Assembly (NCBI GenBank): GCA_017592665.1
Contig: JAGFNW010000016.1
Coordinates: forward strand, 147,088 to 211,087
DNA from: Streptosporangiaceae bacterium NEAU-GS5
Lineage (GTDB): Bacteria; Actinomycetota; Actinomycetes; Streptosporangiales; Streptosporangiaceae
Length of the DNA: 64,000 bases
Reading direction: 5' to 3'
The number at the start of each line of letters is the position of its first letter. Positions within the stretch are counted from its first letter, which is position 1. A program made the position numbers and the translations under genes. Under the pieces are notes generated by a model. The model searched no databases, was not told the origin of the DNA, and saw nothing but the letters and a program-made list of their open reading frames with translations. Positions 45,845-56,846 of this stretch are shown one piece after another.

Positions 45845-47368
45845 ATGCTCAATCTGTCGATCGTGCTCGAGGACTCGGCCCGCGAGGTCCCCGACCGGAC
45901 GGCCGTCGTCCACGGCGACCTCCGCCTGCCGTACTCGCTGGTCAACACCGTCGCCAACCAGGTGGCCAACCTGCTCGTGGCGCGCGGCGTACGCCCGGGC
46001 GACAAAGTCGCGCTGGCCTGCCCCAATGTGCCGTACTTCCCCTTCGTCTACTTCGGCATCCTCAAGGCCGGGGCCACGGTCGTGCCGCTCAACGTGTTGC
46101 TGCAGGCCCGCGAGATCGCCTACCACCTCGACGACTCCGACGCCGTCGCCTTCTTCTGCTTCGAGGGCACCCCCGAGCTGCCGCTCGGCGAGCGCGGGCG
46201 CGAAGGCTTCGACCGATCCGCCACCGAGGATTTCTTCGTGCTGCCCGCGACCGCGTTCGCGACCGAGTCGCCGTACGGCGAAACGCTCTGGGCGGCCCTG
46301 GACGGCATGCCCGGCGAGTTCGCCACCGTGGCGACCTCCCCCGACGACACGGCGGTCATCCTCTACACGAGCGGCACCACCGGCCAGCCCAAGGGCGCCG
46401 AGCTCAGCCATCAGAACATGCTGATCAACGCGATCATCAGCGACGAGCTGTTCAGCAGGCAGCCGGAGGACGCCTACCTCGCCGTGCTGCCCCTGTTCCA
46501 CTCCTTCGGCCAGACAGTGATCATGAACGCCGGGTTCCGGCGGCGCGCCACGCTCGTGCTCATGCCGCGCTTCGAGCCGGCCGGGGCACTGGCCCTGATG
46601 AACAGCGAGAAGGTCACGCTGTTCGCGGGCGTCCCGACCATGTATTGGGCCCTGCTCACCGCCGCCCGCACGGGCGCAGGGCAGATCCCCGACACGCTGG
46701 TCACGGCCTGTTCAGGCGGCTCCGCGCTCCCTCTGGAGGTGCTCAAGGACTTCCAGGCGACCTTCGGCGTGGGAATCCTCGAGGGGTACGGCCTGTCGGA
46801 GACCTCGCCGGTGGCCTCCTTCAACCAGCGCGGCCGGCCGGCGAAGGCCGGATCGATCGGCACGCCCGTCTGGGGCGTCGAAATGAAGCTGATCGACGCC
46901 GAATGGAACACCGCCGACGACGTCGGCGAGATCGCCATCCGCGGGCACAACATCATGAAGGGCTACTACGACCGGCCCGACGCCACCGCCGAGGTCATGA
47001 AGGACGGCTGGTTCCGCACGGGCGACATCGCCAGGCGCGACGAAGACGGCTACTACTTCATCATCGACCGCGCCAAGGATCTGATCATCCGCGGCGGATT
47101 CAACGTCTATCCGCGTGAGATCGAAGAAGTCCTGATGACCCATCCGCAGGTCTCGCTCGCCGCCGTCGTCGGCATCGCCCACGAGTCGCACGGCGAGGAG
47201 GTCAAGGCGTACGTGATCAAGACCGCCGAGGCCACCATCAGCGAAGACGAGCTGATCGCGTGGGGCAGGGAGAACATGGCGAGCTACAAATACCCGCGGA
47301 TCGTGGAGTTCCGCGACAGCCTCCCGATGACCGCCACCGGCAAGATCCTCAAGCGGGAGCTGCGCTGA
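45845..47368 (+). CDS. Long-chain fatty-acid/aryl-CoA ligase (FadD-like)
   Basis: 507 residues of the adenylate-forming family. AMP/ATP P-loop YTSGTTGQPKGAELSH, motif GYGLSETSP, GWFRTGDIA, DRAKDLIIRGGFNVYP hinge, and the C-terminal catalytic lysine in TATGKILKREL. Activates a carboxylic acid to acyl-AMP, then acyl-CoA. ATG 45845 has GGAAGG eight bases upstream; GTG 45839 is too close to the SD. Divergent from GMC-P450-P450 across one palindrome, so probably co-regulated and feeding oxidised substrate into beta-oxidation. Confidence 0.92.
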   Translation: MLNLSIVLEDSAREVPDRTAVVHGDLRLPYSLVNTVANQVANLLVARGVRPGDKVALACPNVPYFPFVYFGILKAGATVVPLNVLLQAREIAYHLDDSDAVAFFCFEGTPELPLGERGREGFDRSATEDFFVLPATAFATESPYGETLWAALDGMPGEFATVATSPDDTAVILYTSGTTGQPKGAELSHQNMLINAIISDELFSRQPEDAYLAVLPLFHSFGQTVIMNAGFRRRATLVLMPRFEPAGALALMNSEKVTLFAGVPTMYWALLTAARTGAGQIPDTLVTACSGGSALPLEVLKDFQATFGVGILEGYGLSETSPVASFNQRGRPAKAGSIGTPVWGVEMKLIDAEWNTADDVGEIAIRGHNIMKGYYDRPDATAEVMKDGWFRTGDIARRDEDGYYFIIDRAKDLIIRGGFNVYPREIEEVLMTHPQVSLAAVVGIAHESHGEEVKAYVIKTAEATISEDELIAWGRENMASYKYPRIVEFRDSLPMTATGKILKRELR

Positions 47369-47392
47369 CCCAGCCGACATGACTTCCGTGAG

Positions 47393-47408
47393 GGCGGGTT
47401 TCCCCGCC
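47393..47408 (+). terminator. Weak terminator hairpin after the acyl-CoA ligase
   Basis: GGCGGG-TTTC-CCCGCC forms a 6-bp GC stem 25 bp after the ligase stop. No U-tract follows. Confidence 0.4.
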
Positions 47409-47462
47409 AAAGGCCGGGTAGCGCCCAAGAGTGAAACGGGTACCCGACATCAGGGAGTCATG

Positions 47463-49367
47463 GTGAGAGACAAACGCCTCTCCATGGTGATCGGGCTCGT
47501 GGCGGCACTCCTGGCCACGGGTGCGATCGCACTGGCCACAGTGGTGGACCGGCCATCGGCGTCATCGATGGCACGGTTGGCCGACGCGCAGTCATCGCCG
47601 GTGCCCGGCACCGCCGACCGACCATGGGCCGTCTCGGGCAACAAGGCCTTACGCTTCGAAGCCGAGGCCGCGACCGTGCGCAAGGGAGTCGCCGAATCCA
47701 ACCATCGCGGCTTCTCCGGCGCCGGTTTCGTCAACGGGCGCAACGCCACCGGCAGCTACGTGGAATGGACCGTCGAGTCGCCCACGGCCGGACGGGCCAA
47801 GATCGGCATAAGGTACGCGAACGGGTCAAGGACGAGCCGTATCGCCAAGATCTCGGTCAACGGGACCGTGGTGGTGAAGAAATATCGGTTCCGTCCCACA
47901 GGCGGCTGGAGCCGGTGGCGTACGGCCAAGCTCCGGATCACGATGACCGCCGGAACCAACACCATCCGCGTGACCACGACCTCCCGGCGCGGCAACCCCA
48001 ACCTCGACTACCTGGACGTCGTCCTGCCGAACGGCACGACCACGACCGCCAGCCCCGTCCCGTCCTCCCCCACCCCCACGCCGACTCCGACGCCGTCCGA
48101 CACCGGCAGCGTGATCCCCCCAGAAGAACCCTCCAGCCTCGCCCCAACGGAAACCCCACCGGTGGAAACACCACCCGTGGAGACCCCACCCGTGGAAACC
48201 CCGCCGGTAGAGACGCCACCATCCGAGACCCCGCCGGTCGAACCTTCCGTGTCCGAGAGCCCCTCTGAGACCCCCTCAGAGAGCCCTTCTGAGAGCCCTG
48301 TTGAGAGCCCCTCAGCCAGCCCCAGCCCAAGTCCCAGCCCGAGTCCCAGCGGGTCGCCTTCGGGCGGCGGCGGAGTGCCGGGGACCGTCACCACGGTGTC
48401 CGACGGCTGGACCGTGCCCTGGGACGTGTCCTGGGCGCCCGACGGCTCCTGGGCGCTGGTCACCGAGCGCGACACCCTCAAGGTCTTCAAGGTCACTCCC
48501 GACGGCACGAAGACCGAGGTGGGAACCGTGCCTGAAGGCGTCTCGAGCGACGGCGGCGAGGACGGCCTGATGGGCGTGGCGCTCTCGCCCACCTGGAACG
48601 GCACGACCGACACCGACGTCTTCTTCATGCACACCGCGGAAGAGGGCAACCGGGTCGCGAAGATGAGCTTCGACGGCACGACCCTGTCCAACTATCAGGC
48701 GATTCTCACCGGAATCGCCAAGAACACCTTCCACGACGGCGGCCGGATCCGGTTCGGCCCGGACGGCTTCCTGTACGTAGGAACCGGCGACGCGGGGAAC
48801 GCCCCTCTCGCGCAAGATCCGGCCTCGCTTAACGGGAAGATCCTCCGGATCACCAAGGAGGGCCAGCCCGCCCCCGGCAACCCGGGCGGCACGGCCGTCT
48901 ACAGCCTCGGCCACCGCAACCCGCAGGGCCTCGGCTGGGACTCGGCGGGCCGGCTGTGGGAGTCCGAACTCGGCGAGAACACGTGGGACGAGCTCAACCT
49001 GATCGAGGCCGGCAAGAACTACGGCTGGCCCACGTGTGAAGGCGTGTGCGCCACTCAGGGCATGGAGAACCCGAAGCGGACGTGGGCGACGTCGGAGGCG
49101 TCACCGAGCGGGATCGCCATCGTGGACGACGTGATCTACATGGCGGCCATGCGCGGGCAGCGGCTGTGGCGTATCCCCCTCAACGGCACGGAGACCGGCG
49201 AACCGGTCGCCTACCTCCAGGGCACGAACGGCAGGCTGCGGGCCGTCAGCGCGGTCCCCAACCCGACCGCCAAGGCCCTCTGGGTCACCACCACCAACGC
49301 CGACACCAGCGGCGGCCAACCCCCCGGCTCCGACAAGATCCTCCTCATCCCCCTCTCCAACCCGTGA
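47463..49367 (+). CDS. Secreted PQQ-type sugar dehydrogenase with N-terminal CBM
   Basis: 634 residues from GTG 47463 (GGGAG five bases upstream). Signal/anchor segment (about 5-28), then a CBM35/CBM6-like module (ALRFEAEAATV to LDYLDVVLP, about 60-190). A long low-complexity linker follows, with ETPPV repeats and SPSPSPS. The C-terminal beta-propeller of the glucose/sorbosone dehydrogenase family starts at WTVPWDVSWAPDGSW and contains GGRIRFGPDGFLYVGTGD, GHRNPQGLGWD and GENTWDELN. It likely oxidises sugars outside the cell with bound PQQ; the electron acceptor is unknown. The TGA stop lies inside the first motif of repeat array B. Confidence 0.88.
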   Translation: MRDKRLSMVIGLVAALLATGAIALATVVDRPSASSMARLADAQSSPVPGTADRPWAVSGNKALRFEAEAATVRKGVAESNHRGFSGAGFVNGRNATGSYVEWTVESPTAGRAKIGIRYANGSRTSRIAKISVNGTVVVKKYRFRPTGGWSRWRTAKLRITMTAGTNTIRVTTTSRRGNPNLDYLDVVLPNGTTTTASPVPSSPTPTPTPTPSDTGSVIPPEEPSSLAPTETPPVETPPVETPPVETPPVETPPSETPPVEPSVSESPSETPSESPSESPVESPSASPSPSPSPSPSGSPSGGGGVPGTVTTVSDGWTVPWDVSWAPDGSWALVTERDTLKVFKVTPDGTKTEVGTVPEGVSSDGGEDGLMGVALSPTWNGTTDTDVFFMHTAEEGNRVAKMSFDGTTLSNYQAILTGIAKNTFHDGGRIRFGPDGFLYVGTGDAGNAPLAQDPASLNGKILRITKEGQPAPGNPGGTAVYSLGHRNPQGLGWDSAGRLWESELGENTWDELNLIEAGKNYGWPTCEGVCATQGMENPKRTWATSEASPSGIAIVDDVIYMAAMRGQRLWRIPLNGTETGEPVAYLQGTNGRLRAVSAVPNPTAKALWVTTTNADTSGGQPPGSDKILLIPLSNP

Positions 49368-49591
49368 TCTTGCTGGAACTCCTTCACTGCAGCTCACCTC
49401 GCGCGTGATCATGCAAGTTTCCCATCGCGCAGGTCAGCGCTTCGGTGATCATGCAGAGACCGCCCCCTGCATGATCACCGAAGCCGTGAGCAGGCAGTTG
49501 GGAATTCGTGCAAGATCACGAAGGCCGCGACCTTGCGGAGCGGAATCTCTGCAAGATCACGGCCTCGGGTGGAGGGGGGTGGGTGGGGTTA
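49364..49591. repeat. Long inverted-repeat array B, same 41-bp family as array A
   Basis: Plus-strand motifs start at 49364 (GTGATCTTGCT), 49405 and 49445 (GTGATCATGCA). Minus-strand copies are at 49468-49478 (TGCATGATCAC), 49509-49519 and 49550-49560 (TGCAAGATCAC). Spacings are 41, 40, then 41, 41; mirror pairs sum to 98923 or 98924. A 12-nt loop separates the central pair. On the right, a G-rich tract (49561-49588) runs into TTA (49589-49591), the stop codon of the methyltransferase gene. On the left the first motif contains the TGA stop of the dehydrogenase gene. Between motifs, segments share AATTCCCAAC, GCTCACGGC and CGCTTC words with array A. Confidence 0.9.
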
Positions 49592-50848
49592 GGGCCAGGT
49601 AAGGGAGGGGCGGAGGGGGATGTGGGAGGCGCGGGCGTCGTCGAGTTTCACTCCGAGGACCTGGTGGAGCTGGACCTTGTTGCGTTCGAAGCCGACGACG
49701 CAGCCGGCCATGTAGAGGCGCCAGACGCGGGCCGTGCCCTGGCCGACTTCGGCGACCGCCTCTTCCCAGTGGTCGTCGAGGTTGCGGCACCAGTCGCGCA
49801 GGGTCAGGGCGTAGTGCTCGCGCAGGTTCTCCTCGTGCCTGACCTCGAAGCCGGCGTTCTCCATCTCGAGGACCAGGCGACCGGCCGACTCCAGCTCCCC
49901 GTCGGGGAACACGTAGCGGTTGATGAAGCCGCCCTTGTTGATCGAGCGCTCCTTGTCGGTCGGCCGCGTGATGCAGTGGTTGAGCAGCCGCCCGCCCGGC
50001 ATCAGCTTGCCGTACAAGAAGCCGAAATACTCGGGCAGGTTGTCCTTGCCGATGTGCTCGGTGAGGCCGATCGAGCTGACCCGGTCGAAGCCGGTCTCGG
50101 CCACGTCGCGGTAGTCGCTGTGCCGCACCTCGGCCAGCTCGCCGAGGCCGGCCTCGGCGATCGCCTTCTGCGCCCACTCGGCCTGCTGCCGCGACAGCGT
50201 CACCCCGAGCGCCTTCACGCCGTATTCGCGCGCCGCGTGCATGACCATGCCGCCCCAGCCGCAGCCGACGTCGAGCAGCCGCATGCCGGGCTTCAGGTCG
50301 AGCTTGCGGGCCACCAGGTCGAACTTGGTGGCCTGGGCCTCTTCGAGCGTCGTGTCGGGCCCGGGGTAGACGGCGCAGGTGTAGGCCATCGACGGCCCGA
50401 GGACCCACTCGTAGAACCTGTTGGACACGTCGTAGTGATGATGGATCGCCTCGGCGTCACGCTGCTTGGCGTGGCGGCTGCCGAGCCGGGCCATGGCGCT
50501 CCTGCGCACCTCCTGCGGAGGCAGCGGCACGCGCGTCATCAGCGGTTTCAGGCCGAGCGCGCGCAGCGCCTCGACCTTCTCACGGATGGACAGGTCGTTG
50601 ACGGTCAGCCGCCACATGCGGTCGAGCAGCGCGTACATGTCGCCGTGCACGTCGAGGTGCCCCGACACATACGCCCTGGCGAGGCCCATCTCGCCAGGGG
50701 CCTGCGCCAGATAGGCGACGGCCACGGGCGACTTGACCTCGACACGGATGTCGGACGTCGCCGGACCGGCCTTACTGCCGTCGTACGCTACGAACGAGAC
50801 GTTGGCCTCGGAACCGACGATCTTCTGGAAAATCTCCGAGAGTGTCAT
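49589..50848 (-). CDS. tmsB: Fatty-acyl-phospholipid C-methyltransferase (TmsB/CFA synthase family)
   Basis: 419 residues from ATG 50848 (GGAAGGTGAG upstream). A SAM-dependent methyltransferase of the cyclopropane-fatty-acid synthase family: glycine motif LLDVGCGWGGMVMHAA, IHHHYDVSNRFYEWVLG, SSIGLTEHIG, and the C-terminal WCRNLDDHWEEA. It starts one base after the stop of the FAD-dependent reductase gene. This gene order matches tmsAB (bfaAB) for 10-methyl-branched (tuberculostearic) acids: the methyltransferase adds a methylene at a double bond of a phospholipid acyl chain and the partner reduces it. A plain cyclopropane synthase is the alternative. The gene ends at array B. Confidence 0.88.
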   Translation of the reverse strand: MTLSEIFQKIVGSEANVSFVAYDGSKAGPATSDIRVEVKSPVAVAYLAQAPGEMGLARAYVSGHLDVHGDMYALLDRMWRLTVNDLSIREKVEALRALGLKPLMTRVPLPPQEVRRSAMARLGSRHAKQRDAEAIHHHYDVSNRFYEWVLGPSMAYTCAVYPGPDTTLEEAQATKFDLVARKLDLKPGMRLLDVGCGWGGMVMHAAREYGVKALGVTLSRQQAEWAQKAIAEAGLGELAEVRHSDYRDVAETGFDRVSSIGLTEHIGKDNLPEYFGFLYGKLMPGGRLLNHCITRPTDKERSINKGGFINRYVFPDGELESAGRLVLEMENAGFEVRHEENLREHYALTLRDWCRNLDDHWEEAVAEVGQGTARVWRLYMAGCVVGFERNKVQLHQVLGVKLDDARASHIPLRPSLTWP

Positions 50849-50849
50849 C

Positions 50850-52220
50850 TCACCTTCCACGCACACACTTGTCGTACAGATCGAGCAGCCGTCCATGGGG
50901 GTCGTAGGCCTGCTTGACGGGCCAGTAGGCGCCGCCGTTGTAGTGCGCCCAGAACTCCTCGCGCTCGTAGAACGAGGTCGAGTAGAGCGACTTGTGGCCG
51001 TCGAGGTCGTGCACGGCCTGCTCGATCATGCGGTTGTGATAACCGTCGTGCTGCCCGCGCGGCAACGGGACCATGCCCCAGAACCCGAAATTCACATAGA
51101 GCCGCCCCGGCTCCAGTGGATAGAGCGACCACCGCTGGGTCGATTTCAGCGGGCACATCCAGACGGGGACCATGCCCACCTTGTCCTGGAAGAACTCCAG
51201 GAACTCCGCGCCGCGCTCGACCGGGACCTCGACGTCCTGGATCACCGATTCCTGCTGCGGATTGCCGCGCCACCGGTCGATCCTGGAGGTCACGCCGTAG
51301 CGCTGGTCGAAGCCGACGAGCCTGCGGTAGACGTCGGAGCGCATCCACCTCCGCGGCATGAGCGACCTGACCACCGGCTGCTGCACGCCGAACGCTCGCG
51401 AGCACCAGAACCAATCGGTGTCCCATCGCCACAGGTAGTCGCGGACGGTCAGCCAGTCGCGGCCGCGGCCGCGCATCGACTGGTAGTAGATCCGCATGCC
51501 GGTGTAGTCGGAGACGTACGGCGCCTTGTCGGCGAATCGGCCGACGGTGATGTAGAGCTCGTCGGGCCCGAAGTAGGTGCCGTCGACGAAGTCGACCGGC
51601 TCGCCGTCGTGCTCGCGGCCGTCGCAGATCTCCTGCAGCGCCAGCATGCACTTGGCGGCGTCGTTGAAGCGCAGGTGGGTGAGGCGCACGTACGGCTTGA
51701 CCGGAGCCAGCTTGATCCGGATCCGCAGCGCGTAACCGAGCGTGCCGTAGGAGTTGGGGAACGCGCTGAACAGGGCCGCGTGCTCGTTGTCGGCACGGGC
51801 CACGATGATCCGGCCGTCGCCGGTGAGGATCTCGAGCTCCTCCACCGACTCGTGCGGCAGGCCGTCTTTGAAGCTGCTGGACTCGATGCCGAGCCCGGTG
51901 ACCGCGCCGCCCAGCGTGATCGTCTTCAGCTGCGGCACCACGTACGGCATGAGCCCGTGCGGCAGGGTCGCGTCGACCAGATGCTCATACGTGGTCATGC
52001 CCTGCACTTCGGCCGTCATCGCCACCGGATCGACGTGGATGACCTGATCGAGGTCGCGGGCCGACAGTTTGGCCGTCTTCGCGGGCTCACGGAAGCGGAA
52101 CAGGTTCGTGGTCGCCTTGGCCAGCCGGGGAGCCGCGTCCTCGGGCATCGCCGCATAGGACTGGCTGATCTGGGCCACCGCTCGCGAATGGGCGGTCATA
52201 CTCGTCGTGCGCGCTGGCAT
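50850..52220 (-). CDS. tmsA: FAD-binding reductase, TmsA-like (10-methylene fatty acid reduction)
   Basis: 456 residues; ATG 52220 follows GGGGGTGGTG. FAD-binding PCMH-type domain (VVPQLKTITLGGAVTGLGIES, SSSFKDGLPHESVEELEILT) and a C-terminal domain with YPLEPGRLYVNFGFWG, resembling DHCR24/DWF1-type reductases. It reduces the methylene intermediate made by the adjacent methyltransferase to the 10-methyl acyl chain. Only one base separates the two reading frames, so they are tightly coupled. Function is from known tmsAB order; no separate tmsC is visible. Confidence 0.87.
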   Translation of the reverse strand: MPARTTSMTAHSRAVAQISQSYAAMPEDAAPRLAKATTNLFRFREPAKTAKLSARDLDQVIHVDPVAMTAEVQGMTTYEHLVDATLPHGLMPYVVPQLKTITLGGAVTGLGIESSSFKDGLPHESVEELEILTGDGRIIVARADNEHAALFSAFPNSYGTLGYALRIRIKLAPVKPYVRLTHLRFNDAAKCMLALQEICDGREHDGEPVDFVDGTYFGPDELYITVGRFADKAPYVSDYTGMRIYYQSMRGRGRDWLTVRDYLWRWDTDWFWCSRAFGVQQPVVRSLMPRRWMRSDVYRRLVGFDQRYGVTSRIDRWRGNPQQESVIQDVEVPVERGAEFLEFFQDKVGMVPVWMCPLKSTQRWSLYPLEPGRLYVNFGFWGMVPLPRGQHDGYHNRMIEQAVHDLDGHKSLYSTSFYEREEFWAHYNGGAYWPVKQAYDPHGRLLDLYDKCVRGR

Positions 52221-52340
52221 GACACCACCCCCGGGATTGTATTGATCGTCTCTAGGGCACGTTAACCCCCAGAAACACCGCAGACCAGACTAGACGCGTT
52301 AAACCAAGGAAAAATCGCCGGGGGGTACGTTTAGCCTCAT

Positions 52341-53318
52341 CTAACCGTCGGGCCTGCGGCGGACCTGCGGATCCGCGCCATTGACCACGTTAGCGACCGG
52401 ACGGCCGGAAACCGCGGAAGCGAGGTTGTCGATCACGCACGTTATCAGCCGGGTGGTCGCTTGAGGGGTCACCCCGGCGGCGTGTGGCGACAGCAAAACG
52501 GCGTCGCAGGAGCGCACGGGATCGTCTGGTGGCGGCGGCTCGGTCGCGTACACGTCGAGCGCGGCGCCCGCCAGATGACCGGATTCGAGCGCGGCGAGCA
52601 GCGCCCGCTCGTCGACGATCCCTCCGCGCGCCGCGTCGATCAGCAGCGAGCCGGGCGGCATGCTCGCGATCCGCACCGAATCGAGCAGGCCGCGCGTCTC
52701 GTCGGTCAGCGGCAGCACCACGACCAGCACGTCGCTGGCCGCCACCAGGTCGTCAAGCTCCCGATAGGCGTACGGAACGTCCTTGCGCGACCGGGACCAG
52801 TAAGAGACGGCGCAGCCGAGCACGTCGAACATGCGGGCGCAGGCCGCGCCGATCGGGCCGAAGCCGATCACCCCGACCCGCGAGCCGGCCAGCTCGCGCG
52901 GCTGGAGGGTGAGCTGGGGCCACTCCCCCGCGCGCATGGCCGCGTCGCCCGCCAGCAGGCGGCGCAGCAGCGCGAACGCGGCGGCCACGCACCACTCGGC
53001 GACCGCCTGCGCGTTGGCACCGGCCGTGTTGGCCAGCGGGACGCCGGCCTTGGCCAGGGCCGCCAGATCGTGCCCGTCGAACCCGACGGACGGTTGCTGA
53101 ACGAAGGCCAGGCGCGGCGCGTGGCGCACGGCCTCGGCGTCGAGCGCGAGCAGCCCGCTCCAGTCGCCCACGACCAGCTCGGCCTCGGGCAGCGCGGCCA
53201 GCAGGCCGGCCCGGTCGCGGGTGGCCGGGACCATGACGTCGACCTGATCGCCCAGGCTCGACAGCAGCCCGCGCATCGAGTGCGCGGGCAACGGGGGCAA
53301 CGCCAGCAACTTCCACAC
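52341..53318 (-). CDS. D-2-hydroxyacid dehydrogenase (NAD-dependent)
   Basis: 325 residues from GTG 53318. NAD-binding VGVIGFGPIGAACARMF, then SRSRKD, and the conserved catalytic Arg (DAARGGIVDERAL), Glu and His (SPHAAGVT) positions of the D-isomer 2-hydroxyacid dehydrogenase family. Oxidises or reduces a 2-hydroxy/2-keto acid; substrate not determined. A -10 TACACT (53331-53326) sits seven bases before the GTG, so the message is probably leaderless. Divergent from the racemase gene, whose message also looks leaderless. Confidence 0.85.
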   Translation of the reverse strand: MWKLLALPPLPAHSMRGLLSSLGDQVDVMVPATRDRAGLLAALPEAELVVGDWSGLLALDAEAVRHAPRLAFVQQPSVGFDGHDLAALAKAGVPLANTAGANAQAVAEWCVAAAFALLRRLLAGDAAMRAGEWPQLTLQPRELAGSRVGVIGFGPIGAACARMFDVLGCAVSYWSRSRKDVPYAYRELDDLVAASDVLVVVLPLTDETRGLLDSVRIASMPPGSLLIDAARGGIVDERALLAALESGHLAGAALDVYATEPPPPDDPVRSCDAVLLSPHAAGVTPQATTRLITCVIDNLASAVSGRPVANVVNGADPQVRRRPDG

Positions 53319-53372
53319 GCGCTGCAGTGTAATTGCTTGCGGTGACAGACCGAATCTTGTTCTATTTGGGAC

Positions 53373-54428
53373 ATGAGTCCGCTCGAGGGTGTGCGCGTGC
53401 TGGAGATCGCCGGGCTGGCGCCTGGGCCGTTCGCGGGCATGATGCTCGCCGATCACGGCGCCGAGGTGCTCCGTGTCGACCGCCTCAACGGCGGCACGGG
53501 CAGCCCGGCCATGGATCGCGGCAAGAAGACGATCGGCCTCGACCTGAAGTCGCCGCTCGGAGTGGAGACGTTCCGGCGGCTGGCCGAGCGCGCCGACGTG
53601 GTGATCGAGCCGTTCCGTCCTGGTGTCGCCGAACGGCTCGGCCTGGGCCCGGACGACCTGATGGCCGTCAATCCGCGGCTCATTTACGGCCGGATGACCG
53701 GCTGGGGCCAGGAGGGCCCGCTCGCCAGGACGGCCGGGCACGACATCGACTACATCGCGATCTCCGGGATCCTGTCGATGCTGGGAAGGGCGGGCGACAA
53801 GCCCACCCCGCCGATCAACATCCTCGGCGACTTCGCCGGTGGCGGCCTCATGCTCGCGTACGGCGTGCTGCTGGCCCTGATCGAACGCGAGCGCACCGGC
53901 CGGGGCCAGGTGATCGACGCCGCCATGGTCGACGGCGCGGCGTTGCTGTTCGCCATGTTCTACGGCACGGGCTGGGGTCCCCGCGGCACCAACCTCATCG
54001 ACACCGGCGCCCCGTTCTACGACACCTACGAGACGGCCGACGGCGGGTTCGTCGCCGTGGGCGCGCTGGAGCCCCAGTTTTGGGCGGTCCTGCAGGAGAA
54101 GGTCGGTCCGCTCCCCGATCGCGGCGACCGCGCCAACTGGCCCGAGATCCGCGACCGGCTCGCCGCGATCTTCAAGACGCGTACGCGTGACGAGTGGGAG
54201 GCCGAGTTCGAAGGGACGGACGCCTGCGTTTCGCCCGTCCTGTCGGCCACCGAGGCGACCACGCACCCGCACAATGTGGCGCGCCACACGTTCGTCCAAG
54301 TGGGCGGGACGGCGCAGCCAGGCCCCGCGCCTCGGCTCGGCGGCTCCCGCGAGCTCGCGCCGCCGGCGTGGTTGGACGACCTCGAATCGTGGGGCCTCGA
54401 TGAAGGGCTGCGCGAGAAAGGCGTCCTG

Positions 54429-54443
<15 letters not shown>
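53373..54443 (+). CDS. Alpha-methylacyl-CoA racemase (CaiB/BaiF CoA-transferase family)
   Basis: 356 residues. The N-terminal GVRVLEIAGLAPGPFAGMML and SPAMDRGKKTIGLDLKS are hallmark family segments. GHDIDYIAISG (His) and ILGDFAGGG (Asp) correspond to the acid/base residues of mycobacterial MCR. It epimerises 2-methylacyl-CoA esters so branched chains can enter beta-oxidation. A -10 TCTATT lies 6 bases before ATG 53373, suggesting a leaderless message. The last 15 bp overlap the convergent GyrI-like gene. Confidence 0.9.
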
Positions 54444-56366
<1,923 letters not shown>

Positions 56367-56416
56367 TCCGGCGTACTAGAGTCGAGCGTCCCGTTGTGAC
56401 AAGTGAGGGAGACCGC

Positions 56417-56785
56417 GTGGACCGGCCTGAGATCGATTTTCCCGAGGGCGAGCCGCCCAAGGATCTGGAGATCGTCGACATCGTCGTCGGCGACGGCCCG
56501 GAGGCCGTGCCTGGCCGGAGCGTGAGCGTGCACTATGTGGGCGTGGCCTTCTCCACGGGCGAGGAGTTCGACGCCTCGTGGAACCGCGGCCAGGCGTTCC
56601 AGTTCCCGCTCGGCGGTGGCCGGGTGATCGCCGGTTGGGACAAGGGCGTCGCCGGGATGAAGGTCGGTGGCCGGCGCAGGCTCACCATTCCGCCCCATCT
56701 GGGATACGGCGAGCGTGGCGCGGGCGCCGCGATCAAGCCGGGTGAGACGCTGATCTTCGTGGTCGACCTGCTCGGCGTCGGCTGA
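56417..56785 (+). CDS. FKBP-type peptidyl-prolyl cis-trans isomerase
   Basis: 122 residues from GTG 56417 (GAGGGAG upstream; an in-frame GTG at 56396 is possible). Classic FKBP signature: VSVHYVGVAFSTGEEFDASW, FPLGGGRVIAGWDKGVAGMK, IPPHLGYGERGAG, and TLIFVVDLLGV. Cytoplasmic, no signal peptide. Catalyses prolyl isomerisation in protein folding. Possibly in one unit with guaB1; a strong hairpin follows. Confidence 0.95.
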   Translation: MDRPEIDFPEGEPPKDLEIVDIVVGDGPEAVPGRSVSVHYVGVAFSTGEEFDASWNRGQAFQFPLGGGRVIAGWDKGVAGMKVGGRRRLTIPPHLGYGERGAGAAIKPGETLIFVVDLLGVG

Positions 56786-56793
56786 GCCAACCG

Positions 56794-56846
56794 CCGTCTT
56801 CGCGGCCGCGAGCTGCCTTCAAGGGCCGGCGAGCGGCCGCGACGGT
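56794..56846 (+). terminator. Hairpin terminator after FKBP
   Basis: CCGTC-tt-CGCGGCCG (56794-56808) pairs with CGGCCGCGACGG (56834-56845), a stem of about 12 bp with a 2-nt bulge and 25-nt loop, 9 bp after the stop. No U-tract. Confidence 0.6.

Noticed and set aside
47393..47408. Strong terminator after the acyl-CoA ligase
   Set aside because: Only a 6-bp stem without a U-tract; kept as weak.
52341..54299. 652-codon version of the 2-hydroxyacid dehydrogenase
   Set aside because: The first half is antisense to the racemase gene; the family domain begins at about 53318 where a -10 and GTG are found.
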